A stretch of 64,000 nucleotides of DNA from Earliella scabrosa. Lineage: Eukaryota; Basidiomycota; Agaricomycetes; Polyporales; Polyporaceae. A model generated the notes under the pieces. The model did no database searches, had not been told where the DNA came from, and saw nothing but the letters and a program-made list of their open reading frames with translations. Positions within the stretch are counted from its first letter, which is position 1, and each line of letters starts with the position of its first letter. The position numbers and the translations under genes were made by a program. Positions 34,144 to 44,462 of the stretch are shown here, in pieces. The stretch lies in NCBI GenBank assembly GCA_022605405.1, contig JABYQQ010000029.1, forward strand, positions 248,001 to 312,000, read 5' to 3'.

Positions 34144-35124
34144 AGCTTGTCGTAAAATGTGAGACTATACGTTGCGCGGGGTAGAGAAAGGGCAGGACAC
34201 TCACCCACTTGAGATATGGCGACTGGCGCCGCTGAAGCAGTGGAAGGCCCGTTAACAGTTCGCACATTGGAAGTGAGATGAGCGATCATATGGGCCATGA
34301 AATATGCTTAGCATCCTTCTTAGAGAGACATTATCGAGTCATTGAAGCCAGCCCCTAAATGCAGCAACAAGAGCCAGATGCCGCACAGCCAGGTTGATAC
34401 TCACGAACTTAAGCTTGATGCTCGGTCGACTGGTTCATTTGTTTCACCGTGAACCTGTCAAGGTCCTGACGGTGGATGATGGCCGCTTGATTGCCGGACA
34501 TTGTAGCAGGACACTAGTGCTCACAGTGAATAAGTTACATGGACAAGAGGTCGGACTCCGAGTTCAGGCCTGGTGTCGCTTACGTAATTGGGCGCCCGTT
34601 TGATGTCGCCGCCGCTAGGAACGTTGAACGTAAGTAAGTTGAACCCAACTGTGACTTGACTATCTCCTCTTTTTCCGATCAAGAGCACAACACGAATCTG
34701 ACTCTGACAAGGGCTCGCACTGTGCTAGCTTCTTTGACCCATCAAGTAGACAGTTCCAATGGTGAAGCTCGAAGCGCTGCGGGTCCGAAGGTGACACGTC
34801 GACTACTAGAGGAAGTTTGGTCTATCATAATGTACCGTACCCGAGATCGTAGGGCAGATGAACGAGAGTAGGTAACTGTGTGGGGTGAATTTTGACGCGG
34901 TCGAACTCAGAACGGGCAGCATGGCAGACGTGCCCGTCAGCACATGCATGCCAACCGCCGGCACATGTCCGAGTCTGATCATAGTAAGCTCTCAGGATCA
35001 TTTTCCTTCACCACGATTAACGCCCTATGTCTGACAGAGTTTGACCGTAGCTGCTTCGGCGCTTGCCCTGATACATATACCATGTCTTCGCTTCGACAGC
35101 CATTCAACACATTCGCATCCTGCC
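34144..35124. other. Intergenic between Crinkler-type pseudogene and hydrolase C
   Basis: A short minus frame at about 34198-34267 (MCELLTGLPLLQRRQSPYLK, then GTGAGT) could be a 5' exon of the pseudogene, but its splice phase does not fit the next exon cleanly. The rest should hold the promoter of hydrolase C. Confidence 0.35.
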
Positions 35125-37344
35125 ATGTTGAAGCCGATTGTCCTTCTGAGTTCTCTACTTGGATTTTTAGATCCTAACGTATTTGCTGCGAGCGATGAAA
35201 GCCAGGTGCGTTCACCTCGCTATCGACCAGATCTACTAGACACTTACTGCGACAGCGTAGGTTGATCTAGGGCCGCATCCCGCACCGTACCAAGTTGTCG
35301 ATTGTCCTCTGAATATCACCAGCTTCGAGTGTGGTATAGTGGAAGTACCTCTCGACTGGCAGGATCAGGGTGTCGGTACCACCGCCATCCAATTTTTCCG
35401 TCATTCAGTCCACAATGCAACTGCGCGCAAGGGGACCATCTTCGTGCACGAAGGTCGGCATCATGTTCACCGTTGATCTAGCATGATCCAATGTCGCTGA
35501 CGACACGAATTCTCAGGTGGATCCCAGCTGGGTCATGATCATACAGACTGGCTGTTGGGCTTGCAGTTCATGCTGGGGAGGTCCCTGGACGGCGTGTTTG
35601 GAGACGAATATGACTTCGTTTACTGGGCGCCACGCGATCGGAACCTCACCGGGCTGTGCGTCTGCTCTCCCTTCTCGATGACTCATGCTCTCACCCTGCG
35701 CATGCTTGGATTCATCTGGGCCCATTCAGCCGTACTGCTCAGTGCTTCAAACACGATGTGGAGAGAACCACGTTCTACAAGCGCATGTTCCGCCACGAGC
35801 TCCAGTATGAACCAGAGTGGTATGAAGACGGGACGGTGACGTGGGATGATGTTCAGGGTCCCGAAGACGTCCGTATGTTCCTCAAGGCGCAGGAGAAAAC
35901 ACTCAAGTACTGCGCCGAGAAGATGGGGTCAGCAGAGCTGTTCAAGTATGTCGGTACCGCGGCTACCGCACGCGACGTTGCAGCCTTGGCGGATCTCTTG
36001 GACGGACCGGGCTCTCCAATCAATATGTGGACACAGGGCCACGGAAGCGTTGTTGCCAGCTATGTCATGAAGCGTGCGTTACTTCCATCGTGCTTTGGGT
36101 CTACTGACAGACCGATATTATTGCAGTGTTCCCTGAGGTGCGCTCAACATTTGTATGTTGCGCAACATTGACTGACCGTCATGCAGCGTCTAGGCAGGAT
36201 CGTAATGGACAATCCGGCAGACCCGGTCGCGTTCACAGAGATGCCCGGCCATTTGGTACGTGGCATGTAGACTCGAGTGAACCCGTCTTTCTGATAGATA
36301 CATGCAGCGCTGGCTGGCAGACGTCGCTGCTTTGAACAACTCACTCGCGGTTCTGGAGGAAAAGATGAGGGCAGGAGTCGCAGATGGCTACACGGTGTCA
36401 ACCGGCTTCCTGGACTACGACATTGCCAGATACAAATCAATCGTGAATGTGAGTATGTTACTCTCTTACAAGGTCTATCTACGGATTAATCGAGACGCGC
36501 GCAGGATATGAGTGCAGACGTCATCGGATGGAAGTACGTCTCATTTGCACTCATGATTCGGAATATAGTATTCACCCTCGGGCACAACACAGAAACCGGC
36601 TGGACAGAGAAGCGCTGTGGGACGCTATCAGAGAGCAAAATGCAGCTTGGTCATCTGCTTACTCTCTCTCCTTATCGATTCCACTGCATCGCGGGATCAC
36701 TGGGGCCAACGTGTTTAGGCACAGCCACAGAGACCCCTCTACGCTGGGAGGCATGCCGTTGGTCTGCGGGGACAGCATTAATGCCGATTCCGACGACGAG
36801 AGCGCTCGTATCGCAGTCACCGAGTTCTTAGTCGACAACATCGAAAGCGCTCCAATCCTGAGTGCGTACCGCCTTCCTTGCTTCATTCACTCGTTTGCAA
36901 TTAGCTGACCACTAGAACAGCGGCGAGCGCGTTCCCTCCCATGAGGTACCTATGCCATCTCTGGCCCGTGCGAGCCGTAGAGCGGATTTCCCTTCGTCCG
37001 CCATACGAAACCGACCTGAGCGAGCATCTCTTGGTACTCCTCAACAAGAAGGATTATTGGACTTACTTCACGGTGCTCGAGTCGACCGCTCGTCAGCTCT
37101 GGCCTGGTGCCCACGTTGTCGGCGGCTTGCAGTACGGGGTAAGTTCTTTCAGCTGGTTTTGTTGGACCACACTCAAAGCACCGATCCGTGCTAACGATAC
37201 ACTTGACAGGAATACACCCGCCTCTGGGACCATGACCAGTGCAGCCTTGACATCGTCGACAGGTTCTTCCGTGGTCGCACGATGAGTCAGGTTGTGTCGG
37301 CACCGTCGCTTGCGCGTGTATCTCACGTCTACACAGCTTCCTGA
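35125..37344 (+). CDS. Secreted TAP-like alpha/beta-hydrolase paralogue C, probable pseudoenzyme
   Basis: Start 35125 encodes a signal peptide (MLKPIVLLSSLLGFLDPNVF) and a GTGCG donor after SDESQ. The blocks match paralogue B almost residue for residue: FECGIVEVPLDWQD, GTIFVHEG, EYDFVYWAPRDRNLTG, YEDGTVTWDDVQGPEDV, MWTQGHGSVVAS, RLGRIVMDNPADPVAF, CHLWPVRAVERISLRPPY, NKKDYW. The elbow reads TQGHG, so Gly (codon 36037-36039) replaces the nucleophile Ser. The usual catalytic His position after the last YG is Glu. The final splice donor used in A, B and D is AT instead of GT here (37282-37283), so the frame reads on to a TGA ending at 37344. Introns are also close to those of B, which points to recent duplication. 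A secreted, probably non-catalytic protein is inferred. Confidence 0.77.
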
Positions 37345-37696
37345 CAGCTGTTCTCCTTGGGGAAAAAACCAGTGATAGCTTCGAAGTGAAAGCGATGGGA
37401 AAGCGGCGCATCCTCTGCTCATGCTGTATAGTACCACGTTGTCGTATCGTAACGCACTCCTAATACTACTAAGGCAGTGATTCTAGAACTATGACTGTAT
37501 ACTGGACTGGCACCCGAGTGATCGGTAGTGCCGTCCCTCCCGTGATCCTGGGATTCAACACAGGGTAGATGCTATCAAACCACCCGCAGCGAGGAGCAGT
37601 GTCAGCGGTGACCTAATGCGGGCTTCGGCACTATGCTGCCAACCTATAAGTGAAGAGACTATTACTAGAGTCCGCTGTTCCAGGAACCCCACTACA
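37345..37696. other. Intergenic between hydrolases C and D
   Basis: These 352 bp hold the 3' flank of C and the promoter of D. I saw no other feature. Confidence 0.45.
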
Positions 37697-39948
37697 ATGC
37701 CTGCCTTCCAGTTAGTTCGGGCTCAGTCTACTTTGAGTGTGATTGTCTGTCTTTGTCTAGTCCCTGGGGCGGTCCTCGCGGCGTCAAAGGTCGACACGGT
37801 GCGTTTCTTCTCGCGCTGATCTATACACGCTGGTCTAATCCCATTTGACTTGCAACATAGGACGTCCCTTGCGCCGCCTGGCTGTCCGAGCTCCCGAACG
37901 TGAGCTGTGGAACACTCCAAGTCCCTCTCGACTACCATGATCAGAGCGCTGGCACTATCGATCTCTCGTTCGTCAAGTGGAACGTGGCTCAAGCAGAGAA
38001 ACGTCGAGGAACGATCTTCTTGCACTCTGGTATGTTGAACCAACACCACTCACAGTCCGCATACCAACCTACCCTGATCGTATCAAGGCTACCCTTCTTC
38101 AGACCGTGGCTGTCCAGAGAATATGTTTCTGATGTCCGCGAAGAAGATCGAGGACATCACCGGCGGAATGTTCGACCTCGTCATGCCCCGGACCCGTCGC
38201 GATGGCTTCAATTCGACGTGCGCGTGCTCAGCTTCAGCTCGCTGTCGTTCATCTTGGTGCTAATGACGGACTTGTAGAACCTGCGGCTTTGAGAGGTGCT
38301 TTGTCGACGCGACAGAGAAGTCTCTATTTTACAACCGCACCTTATCTGAGACGTTGGAACGCCACTCGTCATGGAACGCTGTGACGGGGGAGCTCACGTC
38401 ACTCCAGACCCCAGACGACGTTCAGCCCTTCCTTCAGGTTCAGGAGAAGCTCATAACGCACTGTATCGCGCGTTCCAAACTCTCCGACAGCAAGTATCAC
38501 GGTGCGGCTGCTATTTCCCGGGACATCGCCGCCTTGGCAGACGCATTGGATGGGCTCGGATCTCCAATTAACCTATGGACGGAGTCTTATGGCAGCATAC
38601 TCGCCAGCTATGTCATGAAGCGTACGTGCTGCCAGTGTTCGTCATGGCATCCATGGGCTCGAGGCTGACGGCTGACTCGACCACAGTCTTCCCAGAGGTA
38701 CAGAAGACGCACCGGAGAAAGCCTTCGTGTTGCTAACGCATGTACGCACATGTAGCGTCTCGGGAAGATTGTCATGAACGACCCTGTGGATCCGGTTGCG
38801 CACACAGAAGAGAGAAGTCACCTTGTGAGTTCAGATCCCCTACATAACGCAGCGTTCCCATCGCCAACATATCTACACAGAGATGGATCACCGACGTCGC
38901 CGCGGCAAATGAAACACTCGCCCTACTAGACCAGCGACTTGCTGATAACTCCCAGGATGGTTTCCAGCCTTCGACTGGGAACCCAACTGTGGATGAGGAA
39001 GTCATCCAGACAACGACCCGGGTAAGGTGAAGCGACCTAAGTCCGAACTGACGGAGCTGACGAGCCGATGCTTAGTACATGATATCAGAACTACTCGGCT
39101 GGTAGTATGTCTCATTCATAGACGGATCTGACAATGTCGCTCACTCGTCACCATCACCATGTAGCACACAGAACTCGCGCAAGGCTGTTAAAGCGTTGAT
39201 ATCCAGATACATGAATATCGCCGGTTTACAGAACGACCTCCTTCTGCCCATAATGGGTTTGCGACACATGCAGTTCCCCAACTCGCTCCGCACCATTACA
39301 TCGGCAGCCGGATTAGGGCTGGGAGCCATGCCCACCCTATGCGGAGAAGCACTTAACGAGTATGACCCGAACGACGTCGCCCTGCAAGCCGGAGTAGAGA
39401 AGCTGATTGTCGACAACATGTACAACGCGGCGTCTGAGATGGGTGCGTGCACTCGGGTTGACCTTTGTCGTCTGTTCTCAGTCGACTCATTCATGTTCTC
39501 TTGCCATTGATAGCAACCAGTGCCTTCCCGTCGCTGCGATACCTGTGTCAACTGTGGCCCATCCGCTCCGTAGAGAGAGTTTCGCTTCGGCCGCCGTTCG
39601 CGCAGGACCTCAGCAAGCACATCCTCGTCCTCGTGCACGAGAAGGATGCATGGACGTACGCCTCAGTCCCCGCCTCTGGTGCACGCGACGCCTGGCCCGG
39701 TGCCACTGTCGCCGGTGATTTACGCTTTGGGGTATGTGTAGCTGGAGACGCCATTTCTTGATTCGCCTCACGATGGTTGTGCCGTGCTAGGATTTGGTGT
39801 GGAACCACCGGCAATGCGCGGTGGACATGGTCAAAGATTTCTTCCAGCACGACAAGGTGGGCGGAGGTTCCCTGCTTCTGTTGGAGTATCTGACGGGCTG
39901 CAACCGACGCAGGTCTCCGCGGATCTGCAACCATGTCAGGACGAATAG
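37697..39948 (+). CDS. Secreted TAP-like alpha/beta-hydrolase paralogue D, retains elbow Ser
   Basis: Start 37697 gives a signal peptide (core STLSVIVCLCLVPGAVLA). Blocks: VSCGTLQVPLDYHD, GTIFLHSG, a GGMFDLVMPRTRRDGFNST strand (the others have EYDxVYWxPRDR), and a lid segment with a Cys pair (CGFERCFVDATEKS). Then come the elbow LWTESYGSILAS, RLGKIVMNDPVDPVAH, CQLWPIRSVERVSLRPPF and HEKDAW. The elbow TESYG keeps the Ser (codon 38585-38587), the only one of the four to do so. It is not flanked by the usual first Gly, and the usual His position is Asp. An invariant WNH/WDH motif a few residues on might supply a His. The last exon is modelled through a donor at 39857 with a CTGAC branch, ending 39948; unspliced, it would end at 39985. 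This is the most divergent member. Confidence 0.75.
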
Positions 39949-40219
39949 AAAGGATGCGAGTGTGCTGAAATACTCTGAGGGCTGAAGCCTTTGCGGGTCG
40001 GAGCGTCACTTGCATAGCGTATGATTTGCATGACAGAAATAGTTGGATAGCCGGTACGAAAGAATGAATGTACGAAAACAGAACTGGAACGTGTCCGCGT
40101 GAGCGGTGGCAAACTGGTTACAACACCGACTCCACTACTCGTCGAGACGGTGTCCGAGGTGGGGAATAGTAGGGAGGGTATCATAGTGGAACGACAATTA
40201 GGTATAACGAGTCGGAAGC

Positions 40220-41292
40220 TTAGAACAACAAGTGAACAACCGACGTGAAGAAACAAGCCAACACAACCAGACTGAAAACACCAGGCGCGTGCACACTCGC
40301 ACCAGCATCGAACAGTGGCACAGACTCCCCGATAGTGTGGTTGAGGCAATCGAGCAGACCCTTGTCGACGTAGGCAGGCAGCGCGACAGGCTTCGCGTCG
40401 CCCTTGAGCCCAAGTGCGGCCGTGTTGTTATAACCATCCAAAGTGAGCACGACGCTGCTCGCGCGATAGTACTGCACCGCTTGCTCAGGACGAGGTTCAC
40501 TACTTGCGCCACGGAACGGGGCGGGCGTCTTCGACGATTTCGCGCCGAGGACGGCCGTGCAGTTGAGGTTGATGGACGCGATGAGCGCGACGACGGTGCT
40601 GTTGTCGGACATTACGTGGAACGTCGTGTTTGACGAGCGAGAGGTGAAGGCGGCTTGCATCTCGGGCCCGCCGGGTCGGCTAGTGTTGTCCGGCTTGCCG
40701 TACTGAAGGACGAGGGTGTTAACGCGGCTGTGGGGGAGGGTGGTTAAGGCAGACGCACCTGATTCGTATGAGGGTGTTGAGGCCCGTAACCAGGATACGG
40801 TCCCCACACTAACGGATAGAAGTAGAACGGGAATCCCGGGTCCGCCACACCCGACGACCGTGGATATCCACTGCCATAAGCCCTGGGTGGTTCAGACATG
40901 GACGACGTGAGCACGCCACCTTCCAATAAGTGTCGAAGAACGTACGAAGTCCCATATACATCGTTCCGCGTTCCGCCACCCATTTGCCGGCCAGCAAATG
41001 GTTGTCCGGCAGGTATGGTGACGACCTTCGGGCTCCCGTAACCGTAAGACGTCGCCTGAGATTTGCCCGCGGGAGCCTTTGGGATCGAGACCACTGCACC
41101 TTTCGAGCCGGGGGGTGCTGGTTTTGTAGTACTCTTGGAGCCCCCGCTGCTGCGACCGCCACCACTTCGACCGCCGCCGCCTCGACCGCCGCCGCCACCA
41201 CCACCACCGCCCTTGGGATCTCGACGGCCGAGGACTCGATCCAGGGTAGCATACGAGGATCGAGCGTAGGTCGAGAGGAGTGGAATATGCAT
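40220..41292 (-). CDS. Gly-rich, N-glycosylation-rich surface protein 1 (uncharacterised)
   Basis: Start 41292 (MHIPLLSTYARSSYATLD). A long Gly/Arg/Ser tract is followed by a Lys/Pro/Ser segment and VVTIPAGQPFAGR. An intron with a GTACGT donor follows, then an aromatic hydrophobic stretch (PGFPFYFYPLVWGPYPGYG), another intron, and QYGKPDNTSRPGGPEM. The C-terminal domain has many N-x-S/T sites, YYRASSVVLTLDGYNNTAAL and LLDCLNHTIGESVPLF. It ends with a hydrophobic tail (FSLVVLACFFTSVVHLLF) at the stop. There is no clear N-terminal signal peptide; the internal hydrophobic stretch may act as signal anchor, and the tail is a GPI-anchor or transmembrane candidate. A similar gene lies at 50124-51223. 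I know of no characterised member, so a cell-surface location is inferred. It converges with hydrolase D. Confidence 0.78.
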
Positions 41293-42176
41293 CTGCCAGT
41301 GGTGGTGCTGCGAGATGGGAGGTGGTGAGTGGAGAGAACGGTGTGGTCGCTTTAATGGGCTTGGACGCGCTTTGACCAGGAATGGAGATCAATTGTTCGC
41401 AACCCGTACTTCCACGTGCGCCAGGCCTTTGGTTTACTTCTGTCGCATTGCATTAGCCGACTGGCGGGCTGCGTTGCGATGGTACCAACTGGCGTGCCCA
41501 ATACCAAGTGCCACTACAGTCGACATACAGAAAGCGCTTGCAATTGAGGTCTTCGCTAGAACTCTGATTGACTGTCAGTCTCGGTGAACGAGGCGTCGCA
41601 ATACACAACAAAAACACTTGCCATATACCGCCGATGGGAGGTGTCTATACTGACCAGTTCGGACAATTGGCGAGGCACATCAGGACTCCATACCTCATGG
41701 CTCGGTCATGTCAAATCATCATACAACCACACGATTCGACATCACGCTGCGTGTGGTGGAGCGGCAGACGCAACTTGCACTCAGCCGGATAAATGAGCAG
41801 GCAATCGTGAACGTCCAAGGGACGCCAGGTTTCTACCACCCATATTTCTCAGAACGAAGTCAAGGTCAGACGTACCAGAAACTCACATGCTTATGTAGAC
41901 CGAAGGTGGCCAGGGACCATGAATCGACCAAGAAAGAGCTCGACATTGTGTGGTTACGGACAGTAAACCTACTCGGTGCCAAGCGGCTCAGGTCATGCTC
42001 TCAAGCAATGGGCTGATATACAACATCTGTCATATCCCACACGCAGCAGGTACAGTTCGCCATAAGTCGCATGGATGAGATTGCAGGGGAGATGGAGGAG
42101 AGCAGAACATGACTATACGTAGAACCATACAACGTGCGACCGCATAGGATAAGTGGTGACACTGCCAAGAAGCATT
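41293..42176. other. Intergenic
   Basis: This holds the promoter of the Gly-rich gene and the 3' flank of the eS6 gene. No coding signal was seen. Confidence 0.4.
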
Positions 42177-43144
42177 TTACGCCGTGGCCCTGAGTGGGTG
42201 CGTTCGTCAGTATCAACTTGAGCGGTCAAGGGCGCGAACGACATACTTCTTGTGTGATGCCTTGACAGCGGCCGCCTTCTCCTTCTTCTCGGCGATACGC
42301 TTGGCGAGGAGCGCATCGTACTCCGTCTTCTGCTCCTTCTGGCGCTCGATCCGGCGGCGCTTGAGGGAACGCAAGTGACGACGACGCTGGAGACGGAGAG
42401 GGGTAACCAGACGCTGGATTTTGGGACTGAGGTGCAAGATGATAAGTCGTCGTGATAAATGCATAAAAAGGTTGAACGTGGTAGTACGCACGCCTTGGTG
42501 TAGGGCTTCGCGTTCTCCTTCTTCGCGCTCTTGACTTCTCTCCGGACAACGTACTTGCGAACGTCGTCCTCCTTGGACAAGTTGAAGAACTTGCGGATCT
42601 TCGTCGCCCGCTTGGGACCGAGACGCTTGGGGAGGACGTTGTCGGTGAGGCCGGGGATCTCGTTCTCGCCCTGCTTGACGATCACGAGGGAGAGGACGGC
42701 GATATCGGGGCCGACGATGCAGCCACGGACGGACTTGCGCTTGCGCTCGCCCGTGCGGCGAATACGGTAGCAAGAGTCACCGTCCGAGAGGAGGAGACGG
42801 ACACGGTAGGGGAGGAGGACACCCTGCTTCATGGGGAAACCCTGCTTGTCGTTGCCACCCGTGATGCGGAAGACGTAGCCCTTCCACTCGTCGCCGAGAG
42901 AGTCGGCCGGGACCTCCTGCGAGATCCGCTTGTCGTAGAAGACACGGCTAAGGTAACGCAACCGCGCATATGAGATGGGAACAGAGGGACAAGGGATTGT
43001 TGTGCGCACTATTTCTTCTCGTCATCGTAGTCGATCGTCTTTTGTTCCCCAGTTGCGGGGTCTAGCGTCGACGTCCTGGTCAGAAACACCGTCCCACTAC
43101 CCCCTCCCGACAAGCGCGAACTCACTGGCGATGTTGAGCTTCAT
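42177..43144 (-). CDS. RPS6: 40S ribosomal protein eS6
   Basis: This is a structural protein of the small ribosomal subunit. Exon 1 is only MKLNIA (start 43144). Exon 2 adds [18 protein letters not shown], exon 3 [20 protein letters not shown], then [40 protein letters not shown] and [20 protein letters not shown]. After an intron come [20 protein letters not shown] and a Lys-rich helix. I add a last 57-nt intron (GTATGT..ACTGACG..CTCAG) after KASHKK, giving a short tail ATA and a TAA ending at 42177; without it the frame would end RALDRSS at 42213. The mammalian RRLSS phosphorylation tail is not seen. It is divergent from uS15 across a shared promoter. Confidence 0.95.
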
Positions 43145-43538
43145 ACTGCAGCCGAAGTTGTACGATAAGTATCACGATGAACTTGGAAGAGAACAAAGAC
43201 GGACCTTCAGTCGTTGAGGGGCGTATCTCGGCGACGGCGACGACGACGACGAGATAGTCTTGCGCTCGGTGTCGGATGGCTTGAGGCGTGCACAAACACG
43301 GACAACGCCCGAGGCATGTGGCGGAACAAGGTTTGGTACTGTATAGTTACATCAGCCACCGCGCTTCCGAGCACGTGGCCTGTACCCCCACTGCAAATCT
43401 GAGTACACCGCTGAGCCCAACGGCACGCACGACGACCTCAAGACCTCAAGACCTCCCCTTCCTCTAAAAAGCTGTGAGTCCTCGTCGCCATCGTCTGCGT
43501 CGCTGACGAAGTGCTGACCCTTGGCGTCAAGAGTCATC
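43145..43538. promoter_or_regulatory. Shared divergent promoter of eS6 and uS15
   Basis: These 394 bp separate the start codons of two small-subunit ribosomal protein genes transcribed away from each other. Both leaders and any common regulatory sites must lie here. It contains a GGCGACGGCGACGACGACGAC tract near 43228-43250 and no convincing TATA box, as is common for ribosomal protein genes. Confidence 0.75.
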
Positions 43539-44085
43539 ATGGGTCGCATGCACGCTCCCGGAAAGGGCATTTCGTCCTCTGCCCTCCCCTACCGCCGCGC
43601 TCCCCCTTCCTGGCTGAAGACCACGCCCGAGGACGTCGTCGAGCACATCATCAAGCTCGCCCGCAAGGGTCTCACGCCCTCCCAGATTGGTGTTACCCTC
43701 CGTGACTCGCACGGTATCCCCCAGGTCCGCTTCGTGACCGGTAACAAGATCCTGCGTATCCTCAAGTCGCACGGTGAGTAAATACCTTTTGTGCATCCTT
43801 GCGTGTGGTTGGAGCGGCGGAGTGGAGAGGATTGCGACAAGAGGCTTATCGGCGACGGCGGCAGGTCTCGCGCCCGCGATCCCCGAGGATCTCTGGCACC
43901 TCGTCAAAAAGGCGGTTGCCGTGCGCAAGCACCTCGAGGTCAACCGCAAGGACAAGGACTCCAAGTTCCGCCTCATTCTCATCGAGTCCCGTATCCACCG
44001 CCTTGCTCGCTACTACAAGTCGAAGCAGCAGATCCCGCCAACCTTCAAGTACGACTCCGCCACCGCCTCGACCCTCGTTGCATGA
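43539..44085 (+). CDS. RPS13: 40S ribosomal protein uS15
   Basis: This is a small-subunit ribosomal protein of the S15 family. Exon 1 (43539-43773) encodes [20 protein letters not shown], then [20 protein letters not shown] and [20 protein letters not shown], up to [11 protein letters not shown]. The intron 43774-43864 has a GTGAGT donor and CAG acceptor. Exon 2 (43865-44085) continues [40 protein letters not shown] and [20 protein letters not shown], ending VA. The length of 151 residues is that of eukaryotic uS15. It is intact and divergent from eS6. Confidence 0.97.
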
Positions 44086-44462
44086 GCGTCTTGGTCGTTG
44101 CGTGTTGAGGAGGGGATAGGTTCAACCGTACGAGGGGAGGATGCGGCAGACAGCGAAGGGTGGGCTGTCGAGACTTATATGTTATCGCTTGTACGCTTTC
44201 CACATGACACCCAATGCAGAACCTAGGGCTATGCACCAACCCTTGTGTGACCGACTCTGAACGATATATGCTGTCATATGCTGTCAGGACGGTCGTCGTG
44301 GGTGTTCACCCGGGCTCGACTGAGATATCGACAATAATGAGGAAACTCGACAAGCACCGACTTGGACGATAGCTCGGGCAAGGTCATATGGTTGGTACAG
44401 ATATACAATTGTCCTCGGCAGGCTGTAGGGAATGTCACATAGCGGTACAAAGCACGTACGAA
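44086..44462. other. Intergenic between convergent uS15 and Vps68 genes
   Basis: These are 377 bp of 3' flank for two convergent genes. A tandem copy of ATATGCTGTCA occurs near 44266-44287. Nothing else was seen. Confidence 0.45.

Noticed and set aside
39949..39985. Extension of hydrolase D to a stop at 39985
   Set aside because: It requires ignoring a donor at 39857 with a good CTGAC branch and CAG acceptor; the spliced form matches the position of the last intron in A and B.
42213..42215. TGA at 42213 as the stop of eS6
   Set aside because: A consensus 57-nt intron lies across it and its removal gives a short, family-like tail ending at 42177.
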